DNA of 52,208 bases from an uncultured Prevotellaceae bacterium (GTDB taxonomy: Bacteria > Bacteroidota > Bacteroidia > Bacteroidales > Bacteroidaceae). Location: the NCBI GenBank assembly GCA_902800595.1, contig CADCFA010000012.1, positions 1 through 52,208 on the forward strand. The letters are read 5' to 3'. The notes under the pieces were generated by a model, which saw only the letters and a list, made by a program, of their open reading frames with translations, made no database searches and had not been told where the DNA came from. The position numbers were made by a program, and so were the translations under genes. Shown piece by piece: positions 7,510-17,931 of the stretch (its first letter is position 1; the number at the start of each line of letters is the position of its first letter).

Positions 7510-8877
7510 CTAATCCAGTTTTGGCGTATAGAACCATTCTTTAGGCACACTCACGCGCTCAGACATCCATTTCAGCTCTGGCTCCACAGCAATAATCATT
7601 GGAGCAGCGCCCTTCTTCGGGAAGGTGATTGTAAACACCTCGTTTGACTCTTTCTGATTGACCACGATGGATACATTGTTATTAGTTGGTTGCCAACCAT
7701 AAACAGGGAACTCATCCAGCACGGCATTGTAATCAATGTCACCTTGTGTTGTGTTATACATCTTTGAGGCATCAAACTTAGAGTTCTTTTTCCATTCCGT
7801 ATCACCGATCCTCAATGTCAGGTCGAGTGTACCACCAAGGGCACGGACGATAGCTTTCTGTTCAGCACCAGTACTCGTTTCCTCATCTTTTACAACAACA
7901 CCATTCTCTTTCGTGATCTTATGACCGACCTTAACAGTCTCAATCACATCAACCACGACATCGTTAAAGTCGAAGTCATTAGTAGAGCCAAGGTCTTCAA
8001 TCATATAGCGCTTAGTGGTGTAGTATTCTGCCACATATTCGTCTTCAGAAACAATCACCTCTGCAGGCACATCAGGGTTGCCGACAATTGCCAACACGAC
8101 ATCGTTGAAATCCTGATCGCTGGTTTCACCGCTGTCACCTTTAACCAGAATATCCTCAATACCGACATACTTAATGATGGCGTCGTTCTGCAGTTCTATG
8201 CGATTACTTGAAAGGTCAAGCTGAACTTCTTTCGGTACATCCACGTAAATAGCCTGTCCATTCATCGTACCAACACTTGTTCTGGGCTTACCATAACTCT
8301 TCTGCTCATCAAGGTAAATCTGGATCGGCGTACCTATTGGTGCCTGAATCTTGAGACCTTTCATATCAATGACAGAGTTATTAGCCGTCATGCCATTCAC
8401 ATAGGGCTTACTATAGTCTTCCCAGGTCTTATCGTAAAGTTGCATCACATCATTATTACCAACCTTGATCTTCAGTTTGTGAAGCCAACGTCCCTGTGTG
8501 GAGATGGGGAAGATATAGAAGGAACTTGAAGGTGACACCAACACGGCTGTCTTACCTTCATGTTTCTGTTTTTCAGGCAAGATCTTCTTGATAGCCTCAA
8601 AAATAGGCTTGTTTTTCGTGATGGTTTTGCCATCGGTAATGCCAAAGTCCAGTCCATCAATCAACTCTGCAGAAATAACATCCGCACGAGTACCTAATCT
8701 AGCACCTTTCGTAAAATCCCATGTCTGATCGGGAAAAGTACCATACTTCGTAACAAAGTTATCTGCATAACTCTGCATTTGATTCTTCTCACGCGCCGTT
8801 GAATCATATAGATTCTCGGATTTGCCGCACGATACCAATATCATGGCTACGGCTAAAAAAGATAATAACGGTTTCAT
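7510..8877 (-). CDS. LruC domain-containing lipoprotein
   Basis: Exported protein with lipoprotein signal (MKPLLSFLAVAMILVSCG, lipid Cys 17 from the chosen start). Residues after the anchor run into two acidic repeats typical of LruC/DUF4842 proteins: SDQDFNDVVLAIVGN and TNDFDFNDVVVDV, whose DxDxxN pattern suggests calcium binding. The LruC family is common in surface proteins of Bacteroidota and Leptospira and its function is not known. Start: ATG 8877 gives the best lipoprotein signal; an in-frame ATG at 8889 is also possible. Single gene with its own promoter, divergent from the ketosynthase operon. Confidence 0.8.
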   Translation of the reverse strand: MKPLLSFLAVAMILVSCGKSENLYDSTAREKNQMQSYADNFVTKYGTFPDQTWDFTKGARLGTRADVISAELIDGLDFGITDGKTITKNKPIFEAIKKILPEKQKHEGKTAVLVSPSSSFYIFPISTQGRWLHKLKIKVGNNDVMQLYDKTWEDYSKPYVNGMTANNSVIDMKGLKIQAPIGTPIQIYLDEQKSYGKPRTSVGTMNGQAIYVDVPKEVQLDLSSNRIELQNDAIIKYVGIEDILVKGDSGETSDQDFNDVVLAIVGNPDVPAEVIVSEDEYVAEYYTTKRYMIEDLGSTNDFDFNDVVVDVIETVKVGHKITKENGVVVKDEETSTGAEQKAIVRALGGTLDLTLRIGDTEWKKNSKFDASKMYNTTQGDIDYNAVLDEFPVYGWQPTNNNVSIVVNQKESNEVFTITFPKKGAAPMIIAVEPELKWMSERVSVPKEWFYTPKLD

Positions 8878-8919
8878 ACTTAACATCATTTACTAACAAA
8901 AAAACAATTGATTTGCCTG

Positions 8920-8951
8920 CAAAATTAGTATTTTTTTACTTAACAAGCAAA
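8920..8951 (-). promoter_or_regulatory. Promoter of LruC lipoprotein gene
   Basis: On the minus strand TTTG (8948-8951), 20 bases, TAATTTTG (8920-8927). Leader about 25-40 bases. Confidence 0.75.
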
Positions 8952-9020
8952 TTTATCTTCTCTTTTTTGTTAATTTAACGACATATATCAAGTCTTCATT
9001 ATTATTTTTTCTAAAAAAGC

Positions 9021-9051
9021 TTTGCCTTTCATCAGAAATGATGTAATTTTG
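9021..9051 (+). promoter_or_regulatory. Promoter of ketosynthase-tamB-tamL operon
   Basis: TTTG at 9021-9024, 19 bases, TAATTTTG at 9044-9051; ATG follows at 9071. Confidence 0.75.
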
Positions 9052-9070
9052 CACAAAATTATTAATTGGA

Positions 9071-10777
9071 ATGGTATATAGGATTACCGATAATATAACT
9101 TCCCCCTTGGGTATGACCAGCGCACAGAATTATCAGGCCGTAAAGGCAGGACTTTCTGCGCTAACGCATTATTCGAATCTTTGGGATATACCAGATCCAT
9201 TTACTGCGGCTTTGTTCAGCATATCACAGAACCAGGCGATGTACCAGGCAGGTACCACCCGTTTTGAGGCTTTAGTCATCCATTCGATAACGCAGGCACT
9301 CGAAAGTACCAATCTTGACATCACTTCATCACGCGTTTTATTGATATTAAGTACCACTAAAGCCAATGTGGAGTTATTGGAGTATCCGGATACCCCTTTA
9401 GAAATGCTACACCCAGGCGAATGTGCTCAGCGTATTGCCAAATTTCTGGGAATGACAACAGAGCCGATTGTAGTATGCAATGCCTGTGTATCCGGACTGT
9501 CTGCACTCATTCTGGCAGAGCGGCTCCTTTCACAGAAGATTTACGACTATGCCATTGTCTGTGGTGCAGATGTACTCTCTCGCTTTGTCATCTCAGGTTT
9601 CCAATCGTTTAAGTCGATGGATTCCCAGCCTTGTCGTCCTTACGACATCGAGCGGTTGGGAATGAATTTGGGAGAGGCAGCGGCAACATTGATTCTTGCC
9701 AGTGAGGAGGCTGAACATCAAGAAGGCTGGAAAATTCTGCAAGGTGCGATTCGCAATGATGCCCATCATATCAGTACCCCTTCTAACAAAGGCGAGGGCG
9801 CCTGTCGTGCACTGACGCCCCTACTCCAACAGGTAAACAAGGAAGAACTGGCTTTGGTAAATGCCCACGGCACAGCCACGATGTTTATGGATCAGATGGA
9901 GGCTATAGCGCTTCACAGGACTGCACTTGAGGATATTCCGGTAAACAGCTACAAGGGTTATTTCGGACACACCTTAGGTGCAGCAGGTGTGTTGGAGACA
10001 GTCCTCACGATACATGCGCTCGACGATCATACAATTCTTGGCACACGCGGTTTTCAGGAGTTGGGAGTCTCTGTTCCCATTCAGGTATCTGCAGAATCAA
10101 GAACTACCGATAAGCAGACCTTCATCAAGCTGATCTCGGGTTTTGGAGGTAGTAATGCAGCGCTGTTGGTCTCATCAGAATCACAGATTAAGGGCCATCA
10201 GGTTGAAGTATGCCCAACACGACAGACGCATCGGGTAGTCATCACCCCTGACGGACTGATGACAGATGGTAAGCGTCAGTCCTTGACGGCTACCGGCAAA
10301 GCACTGCTCACCGCACTCTATCACACCTATGTAAAGGACTATCCTAAATTCTATAAGATGGATGGTCTGGGCAAGCTCGGGTTCCTGGCTTCTGAGTTGT
10401 TAATGGCATGTGAAGCAGATACACAGCCAACAGAAAGCGAGCAAAGAGCTGTGATACTCTTCAATCACTCCTCTTCAATAGCTACCGACCAACGCTATCA
10501 GACCTCCATACAACCTGAGGATTATTACCCCAGTCCGTCGCTATTTGTATATACCCTTCCAAACATTGTCACTGGTGAGATTGCTATCCGTCACCACCTT
10601 TACGGTGAGACATCTTTCTACATTCTGTCTTCGCGAGACGAACAAGTCATGATGCAAATTCAACAGGCAGCTTTTTGCGATCCGTCAACCAAGAGTATGA
10701 TAACAGGCTGGATTGATTATGAAGACGAGGCACATTTCTGCGCCGATATGTATATTCTAGAAACTACAACCCCATAA
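9071..10777 (+). CDS. Beta-ketoacyl synthase with fused second KAS-like module
   Basis: Residues 1-365 form a complete condensing enzyme with the C-H-H triad: C139 in VCNACVSGLSAL, H266 in NAHGTATMFMDQME, H300 in GYFGHTLGAAG. Residues about 385-568 are a second, smaller unit (KLGFLASELL, AVILFNHSSS, SPSLFVYTLPNIVTGEIAIR) that resembles the stand-alone incomplete KAS-like proteins found beside ketosynthases in aryl polyene and flexirubin clusters; it lacks its own Cys-His-His set. No other polyene genes are nearby. Instead tamB starts four bases later, so the enzyme is transcribed with envelope assembly genes. Product unknown; normal fatty-acid synthesis (FabB/F) is less likely given the 568-residue length. 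Confidence 0.78.
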   Translation: MVYRITDNITSPLGMTSAQNYQAVKAGLSALTHYSNLWDIPDPFTAALFSISQNQAMYQAGTTRFEALVIHSITQALESTNLDITSSRVLLILSTTKANVELLEYPDTPLEMLHPGECAQRIAKFLGMTTEPIVVCNACVSGLSALILAERLLSQKIYDYAIVCGADVLSRFVISGFQSFKSMDSQPCRPYDIERLGMNLGEAAATLILASEEAEHQEGWKILQGAIRNDAHHISTPSNKGEGACRALTPLLQQVNKEELALVNAHGTATMFMDQMEAIALHRTALEDIPVNSYKGYFGHTLGAAGVLETVLTIHALDDHTILGTRGFQELGVSVPIQVSAESRTTDKQTFIKLISGFGGSNAALLVSSESQIKGHQVEVCPTRQTHRVVITPDGLMTDGKRQSLTATGKALLTALYHTYVKDYPKFYKMDGLGKLGFLASELLMACEADTQPTESEQRAVILFNHSSSIATDQRYQTSIQPEDYYPSPSLFVYTLPNIVTGEIAIRHHLYGETSFYILSSRDEQVMMQIQQAAFCDPSTKSMITGWIDYEDEAHFCADMYILETTTP

Positions 10778-10781
10778 GCTT

Positions 10782-13700
10782 ATGAAAAGAGTCATCAAGT
10801 GGATTGGGATTGCGGTGCTATCACCCCTGCTACTGTGTTTACTGCTTGCCGTTCTGATTTATCTGCCGCCTGTACAGAACTGGGCTGTGAAGAAAATAGC
10901 TGCCGTTGCCTCTGAGAAAACAGGTATGGAGATTACCGTAGGTCATGTCAGTCTGGCCTTTCCACTAGACTTACAACTTGACGATTTTAAAGCCATCAAG
11001 CAAAACGACTCTCTGCCACAAGTACGTGATACGATTGCAGATGTACACCGACTCATCGCAGATGTCAGGCTCTTGCCTTTATTCCGCAGCAAAGTCGTTA
11101 TCGATGAACTTTCACTCCAACAAGCCCGTATCAACACCAACGGCTTTATCAGCGACCTGCGCATAAAAGGAGATCTACAGGAGCTATGGCTCTCGTCAAA
11201 GGGTATAGACCTCGACAAAGAGACAGTAGAAGTGAATGGTGCACGATTGCAGGAGGCACGTTTAGATATCGCCCTCAGCGATACGGCAGCTGCCGACACG
11301 ACACCCTCCACCTTGAAGTGGCGCATCAATGCAGATAGTCTCACCATCAGCAAGACAGGCTTCAAGGTCCATCTGCCAGGCGACACCCTGAACGTGAATG
11401 GTTACTTGGAGAGATTTGTGGCCCGACAAGCTAATATCGACATTGGTAAAAACATCTACAAGGTAGGGAGTCTTGACTGGAATAACGGTACCTTGGCATA
11501 CCACAATAGGTTCGAGCCTGAGACAGACGGTTTTGATTACAATCATATCACACTTAACCACATCAATCTTGGCATCGACAACATCATATGCACTCCAGAC
11601 AGCACCTCTATATTCGTACGGAAAACATTCTTTAGGGAGAAGAGCGGCATTGAGGTGAATGAGTTCACAGGTGGCATCACCCTCGACTCAGCATATAACC
11701 ATATCAGACTACCTCTGACCACCCTGAAAACTGCCGACTCCAACATCATGGCGGAAGCTGACTTAGACCTTTCTGCTTTCGATGATCAGAACCCTGGACA
11801 GATGAAGGTGCGTCTCTTTGCACAATTAGGCAAGCAGGACATCGAGAGATACGTGGGACAACTGCCCCAGAAGTTCATGGAGCATTTCCCCAACCATCCG
11901 CTCAACATCCGAGGCTCCATCAATGGTAACATGAAGCAGTTGGATGTGACAGGCATCGATATTGACCTGGCCACAGCTGTCCATGCATCGCTGAAAGGAA
12001 AAGCAGAAAACGTCACAGACCTCAGCCGCATGAAGGCTGACATTGAGGTGACAGGTAAGACGCAGGAACTGAACTTCCTGATTGCACTGATGGATCCCAA
12101 GATGAGCGGCACCTATCATATCCCCAATGGGATGGAGATTGACGGAAGGGTGAGAGCCAATGGTACCCGCTACACAACCGACATGACTCTGCGCGAAGGC
12201 AAAGGTAATATGAAGCTGAAAGGCAATACATTCATTCCCCTCAATGCCAAAGGTGCCCTCACCCCAGAAATGATGACCTACGATGCCGAAGTCAGCATCA
12301 ACCAGCTGAACATCCATCACTTTCTACCGAAAGACTCGATCTATACCCTCTCTGCCGACATCAAAGCCAAAGGGCATGGCACAGACTTCTTCTCGACACA
12401 GAGTTGTCTGGAGGCTGACGCCAGTGTGCGCTTACTGAAATACGGCTATATGAACCTCGACAACCTGACAGCCTCAGCCTTGCTGTCTGATGGACGCGCA
12501 CAAGCCAGTCTGACAGGTCATAACGAGATCTTCGACGGAAATGTAGAAGTTGACATGCTGCTCAACACCAAGAAGATTGAGGGCACGTTCAATGCTGACC
12601 TCAAAAAGGCAAACCTCTACCAGATGCGTCTGGTGGACAAAGAGCTGACAATAGGCACCAACGGCAGCCTGAACATCAACTCAGACATGAAAAAGACGCA
12701 CTATGTCAGTGGCCGCCTCAACGGGTTGTATGTCAAGGATGGCAAGAAGACCTATAATCCTGGTGATGTGGGCATCCTGCTGAAGCTGTTTACCGATACT
12801 ACCGTTGTGAGGGCACAGAGTGGTGACTTCATCCTGAAGCTCGATGCCAAGGGCGGCTATGAACAGGTGCTCAAACAGGCGAACGTGTTATCCGACTCCG
12901 TCATGGCCCAATACAATAACAGGATTATCAACCAACCCATCATCAAAGGTCTGCTTCCTGTGGTCAAACTGCATCTGGAGAGCAAACGCGAGAATCCTGT
13001 GGCCCATTTCCTCAGAGCCATCGGTATCGACTTCAAGGAGATAAATCTTGACCTGGCCACCTCACCTGAGACGGGTATCAACGCCCAGAGTCATATCTAC
13101 TCGCTGAACTACGACAGTACCCGCATTGACACTATCCGTCTGAACCTCACACAGAAGGACGAACGCCTTACCTATCAGGCACAGGTGCGTAACAACCGCA
13201 AGAACCCGCAGTTTATATTCAACTGTCTCATCGATGGACATTTCCACGAACATGGGGCTATCACGGGGGTGCGCTTCTACGACAAGGAAAATAAGCTAGG
13301 TCTCCGCATTGGTGCTACCGCAGAGATGGAGGCAGAGGGCCTGCGCCTCACAATGAAGCCCCAGCGCCCCACCATCGGCTATGAGGAGTTCAACCTCAAC
13401 GAGGATAACTACATCTTCCTGGCACGTAATAAGAGCATCCAGGCAAATATCAACCTGATCAACGATGAGGGGGCAGGTGTAAAGATCTACACGGAGAATC
13501 AAGATGCCACGATGCGACAGGATCTCACCGTATCTGTCAACCGCCTCGACCTGAAGAAGATTACCTCAGTGATTCCATATCTCCCCCGTTTGACTGGCTT
13601 GCTCAATGGCGACTACCATATCATTCAGAATCAGGAAGGACGTTTCTCTGTAGCCTCTGACATGGCAGTGCAGCAGCTCACCTACGAAGGCTCACAGCTG

Positions 13701-15467
13701 GGTAATATCAGCACGGAACTTGTATATATGATGAAGGAGGACAATGCCCATGCTGTAGAGGCACGCCTGATGCGTGACGACGTGGAGTTTGGTTTCCTGC
13801 GTGGCACCTATCGCGATGAAGGCGAAGGACTGCTCGATGCCACCCTCACCATGACGCGTACCCCACTCTCTATCATCAATGGTTTCATCCCTGATCAGAT
13901 TATAGGTCTCGAAGGCTATGGTGATGGCACGCTCGACATCCATGGCAGTCTGGTGCATCCTGATGTCAATGGCGAGGTGTATGTTGACTCGGCCTATCTG
14001 ATCAGCGTTCCTTATAGCATACGTATGCGCTTCGATAATGACCCTATCCGTATTGTGGGCTCTCACCTGTTGCTCGAAAACTTCGGTCTCTATGCCTATA
14101 ACGACGAGCCTCTGAACATGATGGGTGACATCGACTTCTCTGACACGGAGCATATCAAGATCGACCTGCGCATGCGAGCCCAGAATCTGCTGCTCATCAA
14201 TGCGAAGGAGGAGCCAGGTGCCATCGCCTGGGGTAAGGCTTATGTAAACTTCGCGACACGCATACAGGGTCCACTGGATCAGATGCGCATGCGAGGCAGA
14301 GTGGACTTGTTGGGTTCCACGGATATGACCTATATGCTGCTTGATTCACCGCTGTCAGCTGATAACCGTCTGAACGAGCTGGTGAAGTTCACGGATTTCA
14401 GCGATTCCACACAGACCGTCGTTGTCAGACCTACCCCTCAGGGACTAGAGGCTGACCTGGCAGTCAACATCTCCCAGGGTGCCCGAATCGTCTGTTACCT
14501 GAACACGGATCAGTCAAACTATGTCGATCTGATCGGCGGTGGAGACCTTCGTATGAAATACAATTCGGAAGGCATCGATCTGAAAGGACGCTATACCCTG
14601 ACCAGTGGCGAGATGAAATATGCGTTGAAGGTCATCCCGCTGAAGACCTTCACGGTGAAGGAGGGCAGCTATGTGGAGTTCACTGGCGATCCCTATAACC
14701 CGAAGCTGAACATCACGGCTACGGAAGAGGTCAAAGCCTCTGTCAGCAATGATGGCGGACAGGGCAGAAGCGTACTCTTCCATTGTGGTGTGGCCATCAC
14801 GCAGACCTTGAAGGAGATGGGCCTGTCGTTCATCATTGAAGCCCCAGAAGACAATACCGTCAATGGCGAGCTCGCCACGATGTCCGATGAGCAACGCAGC
14901 AAACTGGCGGTGGGTATGCTCACCACTGGCATGTACCTCTCTGACGGTAATGCCAACAATTTCTCCATGAACTCTGCCCTCAGCTCTTTTCTGCAGAGTG
15001 AGATCAACAATATCGCAGGTTCTGCCCTGAAGACACTCGATCTCAGCGTAGGCATCGATAACACCACCGATGCCACAGGCTCGATGCACACAGACTATTC
15101 GTTTAAGTTTGCCAAGCGCTTCCTCGACAACCGTCTGAAGGTGCAAATAGGCGGCAAGGTGTCTTCCGGCAGCTCGGATATCTATGGCTATAAACAGTCG
15201 TTCTTCGACAATGTATCTATGGAATATCGCCTGAACCAGGATGCCACCCAGTATATCAAGCTCTTCTATAAGCAGAACTCTTACGACTGGCTCGATGGAT
15301 ATACGAATGAGTTTGGTGCCGGTTTCATCTGGCGCCGTAAGCTCACTAATTTCTGGGATATTTTCAAGCCTTGGAAGAAAGAGCCTCCGCACATGATGAT
15401 GCGGTCGCCAGGCACCCTAAGGACAGACACTATAAAGAATGATTCAATAATCAAATCGACACAATGA
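10782..15467 (+). CDS. tamB: TamB-like translocation/assembly module protein (AsmA/DUF490 type)
   Basis: Very large envelope protein of 1561 residues. An N-terminal inner-membrane anchor (about 5-30, GIAVLSPLLLCLLLAVLIYL) is followed by an AsmA-like opening (GMEITVGHVSLAFPLDLQL), a long repetitive beta-rich region expected to form a periplasmic lipid-carrying groove, and the conserved DUF490 C-terminal domain (about 1180-1540; GRYTLTSGEMKYAL, YNPKLNITATEEV, VGIDN). Its ATGA stop-start overlap with the next, TamA-like gene shows translational coupling, matching the TamA-TamB partnership. Role in moving lipids or helping outer-membrane protein insertion is from the family. Confidence 0.9.
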   Translation: MKRVIKWIGIAVLSPLLLCLLLAVLIYLPPVQNWAVKKIAAVASEKTGMEITVGHVSLAFPLDLQLDDFKAIKQNDSLPQVRDTIADVHRLIADVRLLPLFRSKVVIDELSLQQARINTNGFISDLRIKGDLQELWLSSKGIDLDKETVEVNGARLQEARLDIALSDTAAADTTPSTLKWRINADSLTISKTGFKVHLPGDTLNVNGYLERFVARQANIDIGKNIYKVGSLDWNNGTLAYHNRFEPETDGFDYNHITLNHINLGIDNIICTPDSTSIFVRKTFFREKSGIEVNEFTGGITLDSAYNHIRLPLTTLKTADSNIMAEADLDLSAFDDQNPGQMKVRLFAQLGKQDIERYVGQLPQKFMEHFPNHPLNIRGSINGNMKQLDVTGIDIDLATAVHASLKGKAENVTDLSRMKADIEVTGKTQELNFLIALMDPKMSGTYHIPNGMEIDGRVRANGTRYTTDMTLREGKGNMKLKGNTFIPLNAKGALTPEMMTYDAEVSINQLNIHHFLPKDSIYTLSADIKAKGHGTDFFSTQSCLEADASVRLLKYGYMNLDNLTASALLSDGRAQASLTGHNEIFDGNVEVDMLLNTKKIEGTFNADLKKANLYQMRLVDKELTIGTNGSLNINSDMKKTHYVSGRLNGLYVKDGKKTYNPGDVGILLKLFTDTTVVRAQSGDFILKLDAKGGYEQVLKQANVLSDSVMAQYNNRIINQPIIKGLLPVVKLHLESKRENPVAHFLRAIGIDFKEINLDLATSPETGINAQSHIYSLNYDSTRIDTIRLNLTQKDERLTYQAQVRNNRKNPQFIFNCLIDGHFHEHGAITGVRFYDKENKLGLRIGATAEMEAEGLRLTMKPQRPTIGYEEFNLNEDNYIFLARNKSIQANINLINDEGAGVKIYTENQDATMRQDLTVSVNRLDLKKITSVIPYLPRLTGLLNGDYHIIQNQEGRFSVASDMAVQQLTYEGSQLGNISTELVYMMKEDNAHAVEARLMRDDVEFGFLRGTYRDEGEGLLDATLTMTRTPLSIINGFIPDQIIGLEGYGDGTLDIHGSLVHPDVNGEVYVDSAYLISVPYSIRMRFDNDPIRIVGSHLLLENFGLYAYNDEPLNMMGDIDFSDTEHIKIDLRMRAQNLLLINAKEEPGAIAWGKAYVNFATRIQGPLDQMRMRGRVDLLGSTDMTYMLLDSPLSADNRLNELVKFTDFSDSTQTVVVRPTPQGLEADLAVNISQGARIVCYLNTDQSNYVDLIGGGDLRMKYNSEGIDLKGRYTLTSGEMKYALKVIPLKTFTVKEGSYVEFTGDPYNPKLNITATEEVKASVSNDGGQGRSVLFHCGVAITQTLKEMGLSFIIEAPEDNTVNGELATMSDEQRSKLAVGMLTTGMYLSDGNANNFSMNSALSSFLQSEINNIAGSALKTLDLSVGIDNTTDATGSMHTDYSFKFAKRFLDNRLKVQIGGKVSSGSSDIYGYKQSFFDNVSMEYRLNQDATQYIKLFYKQNSYDWLDGYTNEFGAGFIWRRKLTNFWDIFKPWKKEPPHMMMRSPGTLRTDTIKNDSIIKSTQ

Positions 15468-17848
15468 AGATTCTACGACATACCATACCCTTTATCGCCT
15501 TGGCGCTCCTCACCGCCTGCTCGATGACGAAGGGCCTCCCCGAAGACGACCAGCTCTTCACGGGCCTGAAGAAGATTACCTGGACTGACGCCACCAAGGA
15601 AGGCCCTCACCAGGAACATCTCGAGACCACCAGGGAGGAGGTGGAGGCAGCCCTCGCCACAGAACCCAATGGTTCCCTCTTTGGCAGCAGCTATCACACG
15701 GTGCCCTGGTCATGGCATCTCTGGGTGTATAACAAATATGCTGGCAAGGACTCGAAGTTTGCCAAGTGGATGATGAAGAGCTTTGGTAAGGCGCCAGTGC
15801 TGATGAGTAAGGTGAACCCCGCCCTGCGCGCCTCTGTAGCTCGCTCTGTCTTACAGAACAATGGTTACTTCCGTGGCAACGTCACCTATGAGCTCTTCCC
15901 CCAGAAGAATCCCAAGAAGTGCAAGATCGGCTATACGGTCACCCTCGATTCACTCTATACCGTCGACTCGTTGCAGTATAAGAACTTCACAACCGAGATG
16001 CAGGCACTCATCGACTCCACCAGAGAGGATCAGGCTTTCCATGCCAGCGATCCCTTCAGTCTTGCTGCCCTGGAGTCAGAGCGCAACCGCGTGAGCCTGT
16101 TATTCCGCAATAACGGTTACTATTATTACAACACCAACTACGCCTCTTATCTCGCTGATACCTTTGCGGTGGACAACAAGGCTAACCTCAGGCTCCAGCT
16201 GGCAGAAGGTCTGCCCCCTGAGGCTCTGCACAAATGGTACATCGGCAATATCGATGTGGTGTTCCGCAAATCGTATGCCGACAAGCTCACCGACTCTATC
16301 AAGCGCCGCCACCTGACCATTCATTACAGTGGTAAGAAATCCCCCATCCGCCCTAGTGTGGCACTGAAGGACATGCGCCTCCGCCCCCGTCAGGCTTACA
16401 GCTACGAGAAACTGCAGGAGTCGGCTTCACTCATCAACTCCAACGGTGTCTTCAGCAGCGCTGACTTCCGCTTTACGCCCCGTCCTGGTACAGACACGCT
16501 GGACCTCCGACTGAACTGTACCTTCGACAAGCCCTATGACTTCTATATCGAGTGTAACGCCATCGGACGCACCAATGGACGCTATGGTCCTATGCTGAAG
16601 GTGGGTCTCACCAAGCGTAACACCTTCCGCGCAGCCGAGAAACTCGATATCAACCTGCATGGCTCCTATGACTTCTCAATAAGCGACAAGTCGCGTGAGA
16701 GTAACTACCAGATCGGTGCCGATATCTCCCTGGAGTTCCCCCGACTGCTCATCCCCTTCTATGATCCCTTTAGGATCAAGCGTGATGAGAATGGGCGCCT
16801 CATCCGTCGCAAACGCTACTATGCCACCCCGACTACCCTGGCGAAAATCTCTGCTGATATCATCAGCCGACCGGATTATTACAGGATGGCCATCGTCTCA
16901 GGCGAATGGACCTACAGCTGGCAGAAGACAGCGACCAGCCGTCATGAGTTCTCACCCCTAACCATCAAATATCAGTTCAAGAGCTCTGTGACAGACAAAT
17001 TCGACTCACTGGTGCAGGAGAACCCCTACCTCAACAGGACGATGGGTGACTACTTCATCCCTAAGATGCGCTATACCTATATCTACAACAGTACATCTAC
17101 GCAGCGCCATCCCATCCGTTGGGAGACCTCAGTTGAGGAGTCAGGCAACCTCCTGTCGCTGGCAGGTGTAATCTTTGGCAAGGACTGGAATGGCAGAGAC
17201 AAGCGCCTCTTCCACAACCCCTATGCCCAGTTCCTCAAGTTGGAGACCGACTTCACGAAGACCTGGTCTGTAGGCGAGGAATCCAGACTCGTCGCCCATG
17301 TCAACGCGGGTGTCGTCTGGTCTTATGGAAACAGCGAGGAAGCCCCCTACAGTGAGGAGTTCTATGTTGGTGGAGCCAACACCATCCGTGCCTTTGCTGT
17401 GCGTGACATCGGTCCTGGTGCTTTCTCTGACCGAGGCGCTACTGGTAAGCAGTGGAAACAGTTGTTCTACCTGATGCGCAATGGTGATTTGAAGCTCGTG
17501 GCCAACCTGGAATACCGCATGCCCCTCTTTGGCAACATGAAGGGTGCCGTGTTCCTCGATGCAGGTAACGTATGGCGTCTGAAGAAACCAGATGACTATG
17601 ACAGCTTAGCCCCTGAATTCAAGGATTGGTACGATGATATGTTTCTCAAGGGTTCCCGTTTCCTCAACGACATAACGCTGGGATCTGGTATCGGCCTACG
17701 TTACGACCTGGGGTTCCTGGTGGTGCGCCTCGACTGGGGTATTGCCGTCCACCTGCCCTGTAACAACGGTATCTCGAGGTATTTCTTCAATGTAGAGCGC
17801 TTCCGCGATCTCCACACCCTCCACTTTGCCGTCGGTTATCCGTTCTAA
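15464..17848 (+). CDS. Lipidated TamA/BamA family outer-membrane protein (TamL-like)
   Basis: Omp85-superfamily beta-barrel of 794 residues. The signal peptide ends in a lipobox (LALLTACSMTKG, Cys 19), so the N-terminus should be lipidated, the feature that distinguishes Bacteroidota TamL from proteobacterial TamA. POTRA-like segments follow (about 90-380), then a 16-strand barrel domain with the family block EEFYVGGANTIRAF and the C-terminal strand ending HFAVGYPF. Overlaps tamB by four bases (ATGA). The pairing, order and lipobox make assignment firm; substrates are unknown. Confidence 0.9.
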   Translation: MKILRHTIPFIALALLTACSMTKGLPEDDQLFTGLKKITWTDATKEGPHQEHLETTREEVEAALATEPNGSLFGSSYHTVPWSWHLWVYNKYAGKDSKFAKWMMKSFGKAPVLMSKVNPALRASVARSVLQNNGYFRGNVTYELFPQKNPKKCKIGYTVTLDSLYTVDSLQYKNFTTEMQALIDSTREDQAFHASDPFSLAALESERNRVSLLFRNNGYYYYNTNYASYLADTFAVDNKANLRLQLAEGLPPEALHKWYIGNIDVVFRKSYADKLTDSIKRRHLTIHYSGKKSPIRPSVALKDMRLRPRQAYSYEKLQESASLINSNGVFSSADFRFTPRPGTDTLDLRLNCTFDKPYDFYIECNAIGRTNGRYGPMLKVGLTKRNTFRAAEKLDINLHGSYDFSISDKSRESNYQIGADISLEFPRLLIPFYDPFRIKRDENGRLIRRKRYYATPTTLAKISADIISRPDYYRMAIVSGEWTYSWQKTATSRHEFSPLTIKYQFKSSVTDKFDSLVQENPYLNRTMGDYFIPKMRYTYIYNSTSTQRHPIRWETSVEESGNLLSLAGVIFGKDWNGRDKRLFHNPYAQFLKLETDFTKTWSVGEESRLVAHVNAGVVWSYGNSEEAPYSEEFYVGGANTIRAFAVRDIGPGAFSDRGATGKQWKQLFYLMRNGDLKLVANLEYRMPLFGNMKGAVFLDAGNVWRLKKPDDYDSLAPEFKDWYDDMFLKGSRFLNDITLGSGIGLRYDLGFLVVRLDWGIAVHLPCNNGISRYFFNVERFRDLHTLHFAVGYPF

Positions 17849-17889
17849 AAAAAATATGTTCTTATGTTCTTATTATCAAAAAAAAATAG

Positions 17890-17897
17890 TAACTTTG
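17890..17897 (+). promoter_or_regulatory. -7 element for nucleotidyltransferase-nrnA
   Basis: TAACTTTG, 35 bases before the ATG at 17932, in an AT-rich gap. No good TTTG is found 20 bases upstream, so the -33 part is weak. Confidence 0.55.
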
Positions 17898-17931
17898 CAG
17901 GCAATAATAACAAACTAATTGATAAAGCAAT

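Noticed and set aside
14514-15392. 292-codon frame antisense to tamB
   Set aside because: Shadow frame; tamB is complete on the other strand and coupled to the next gene.
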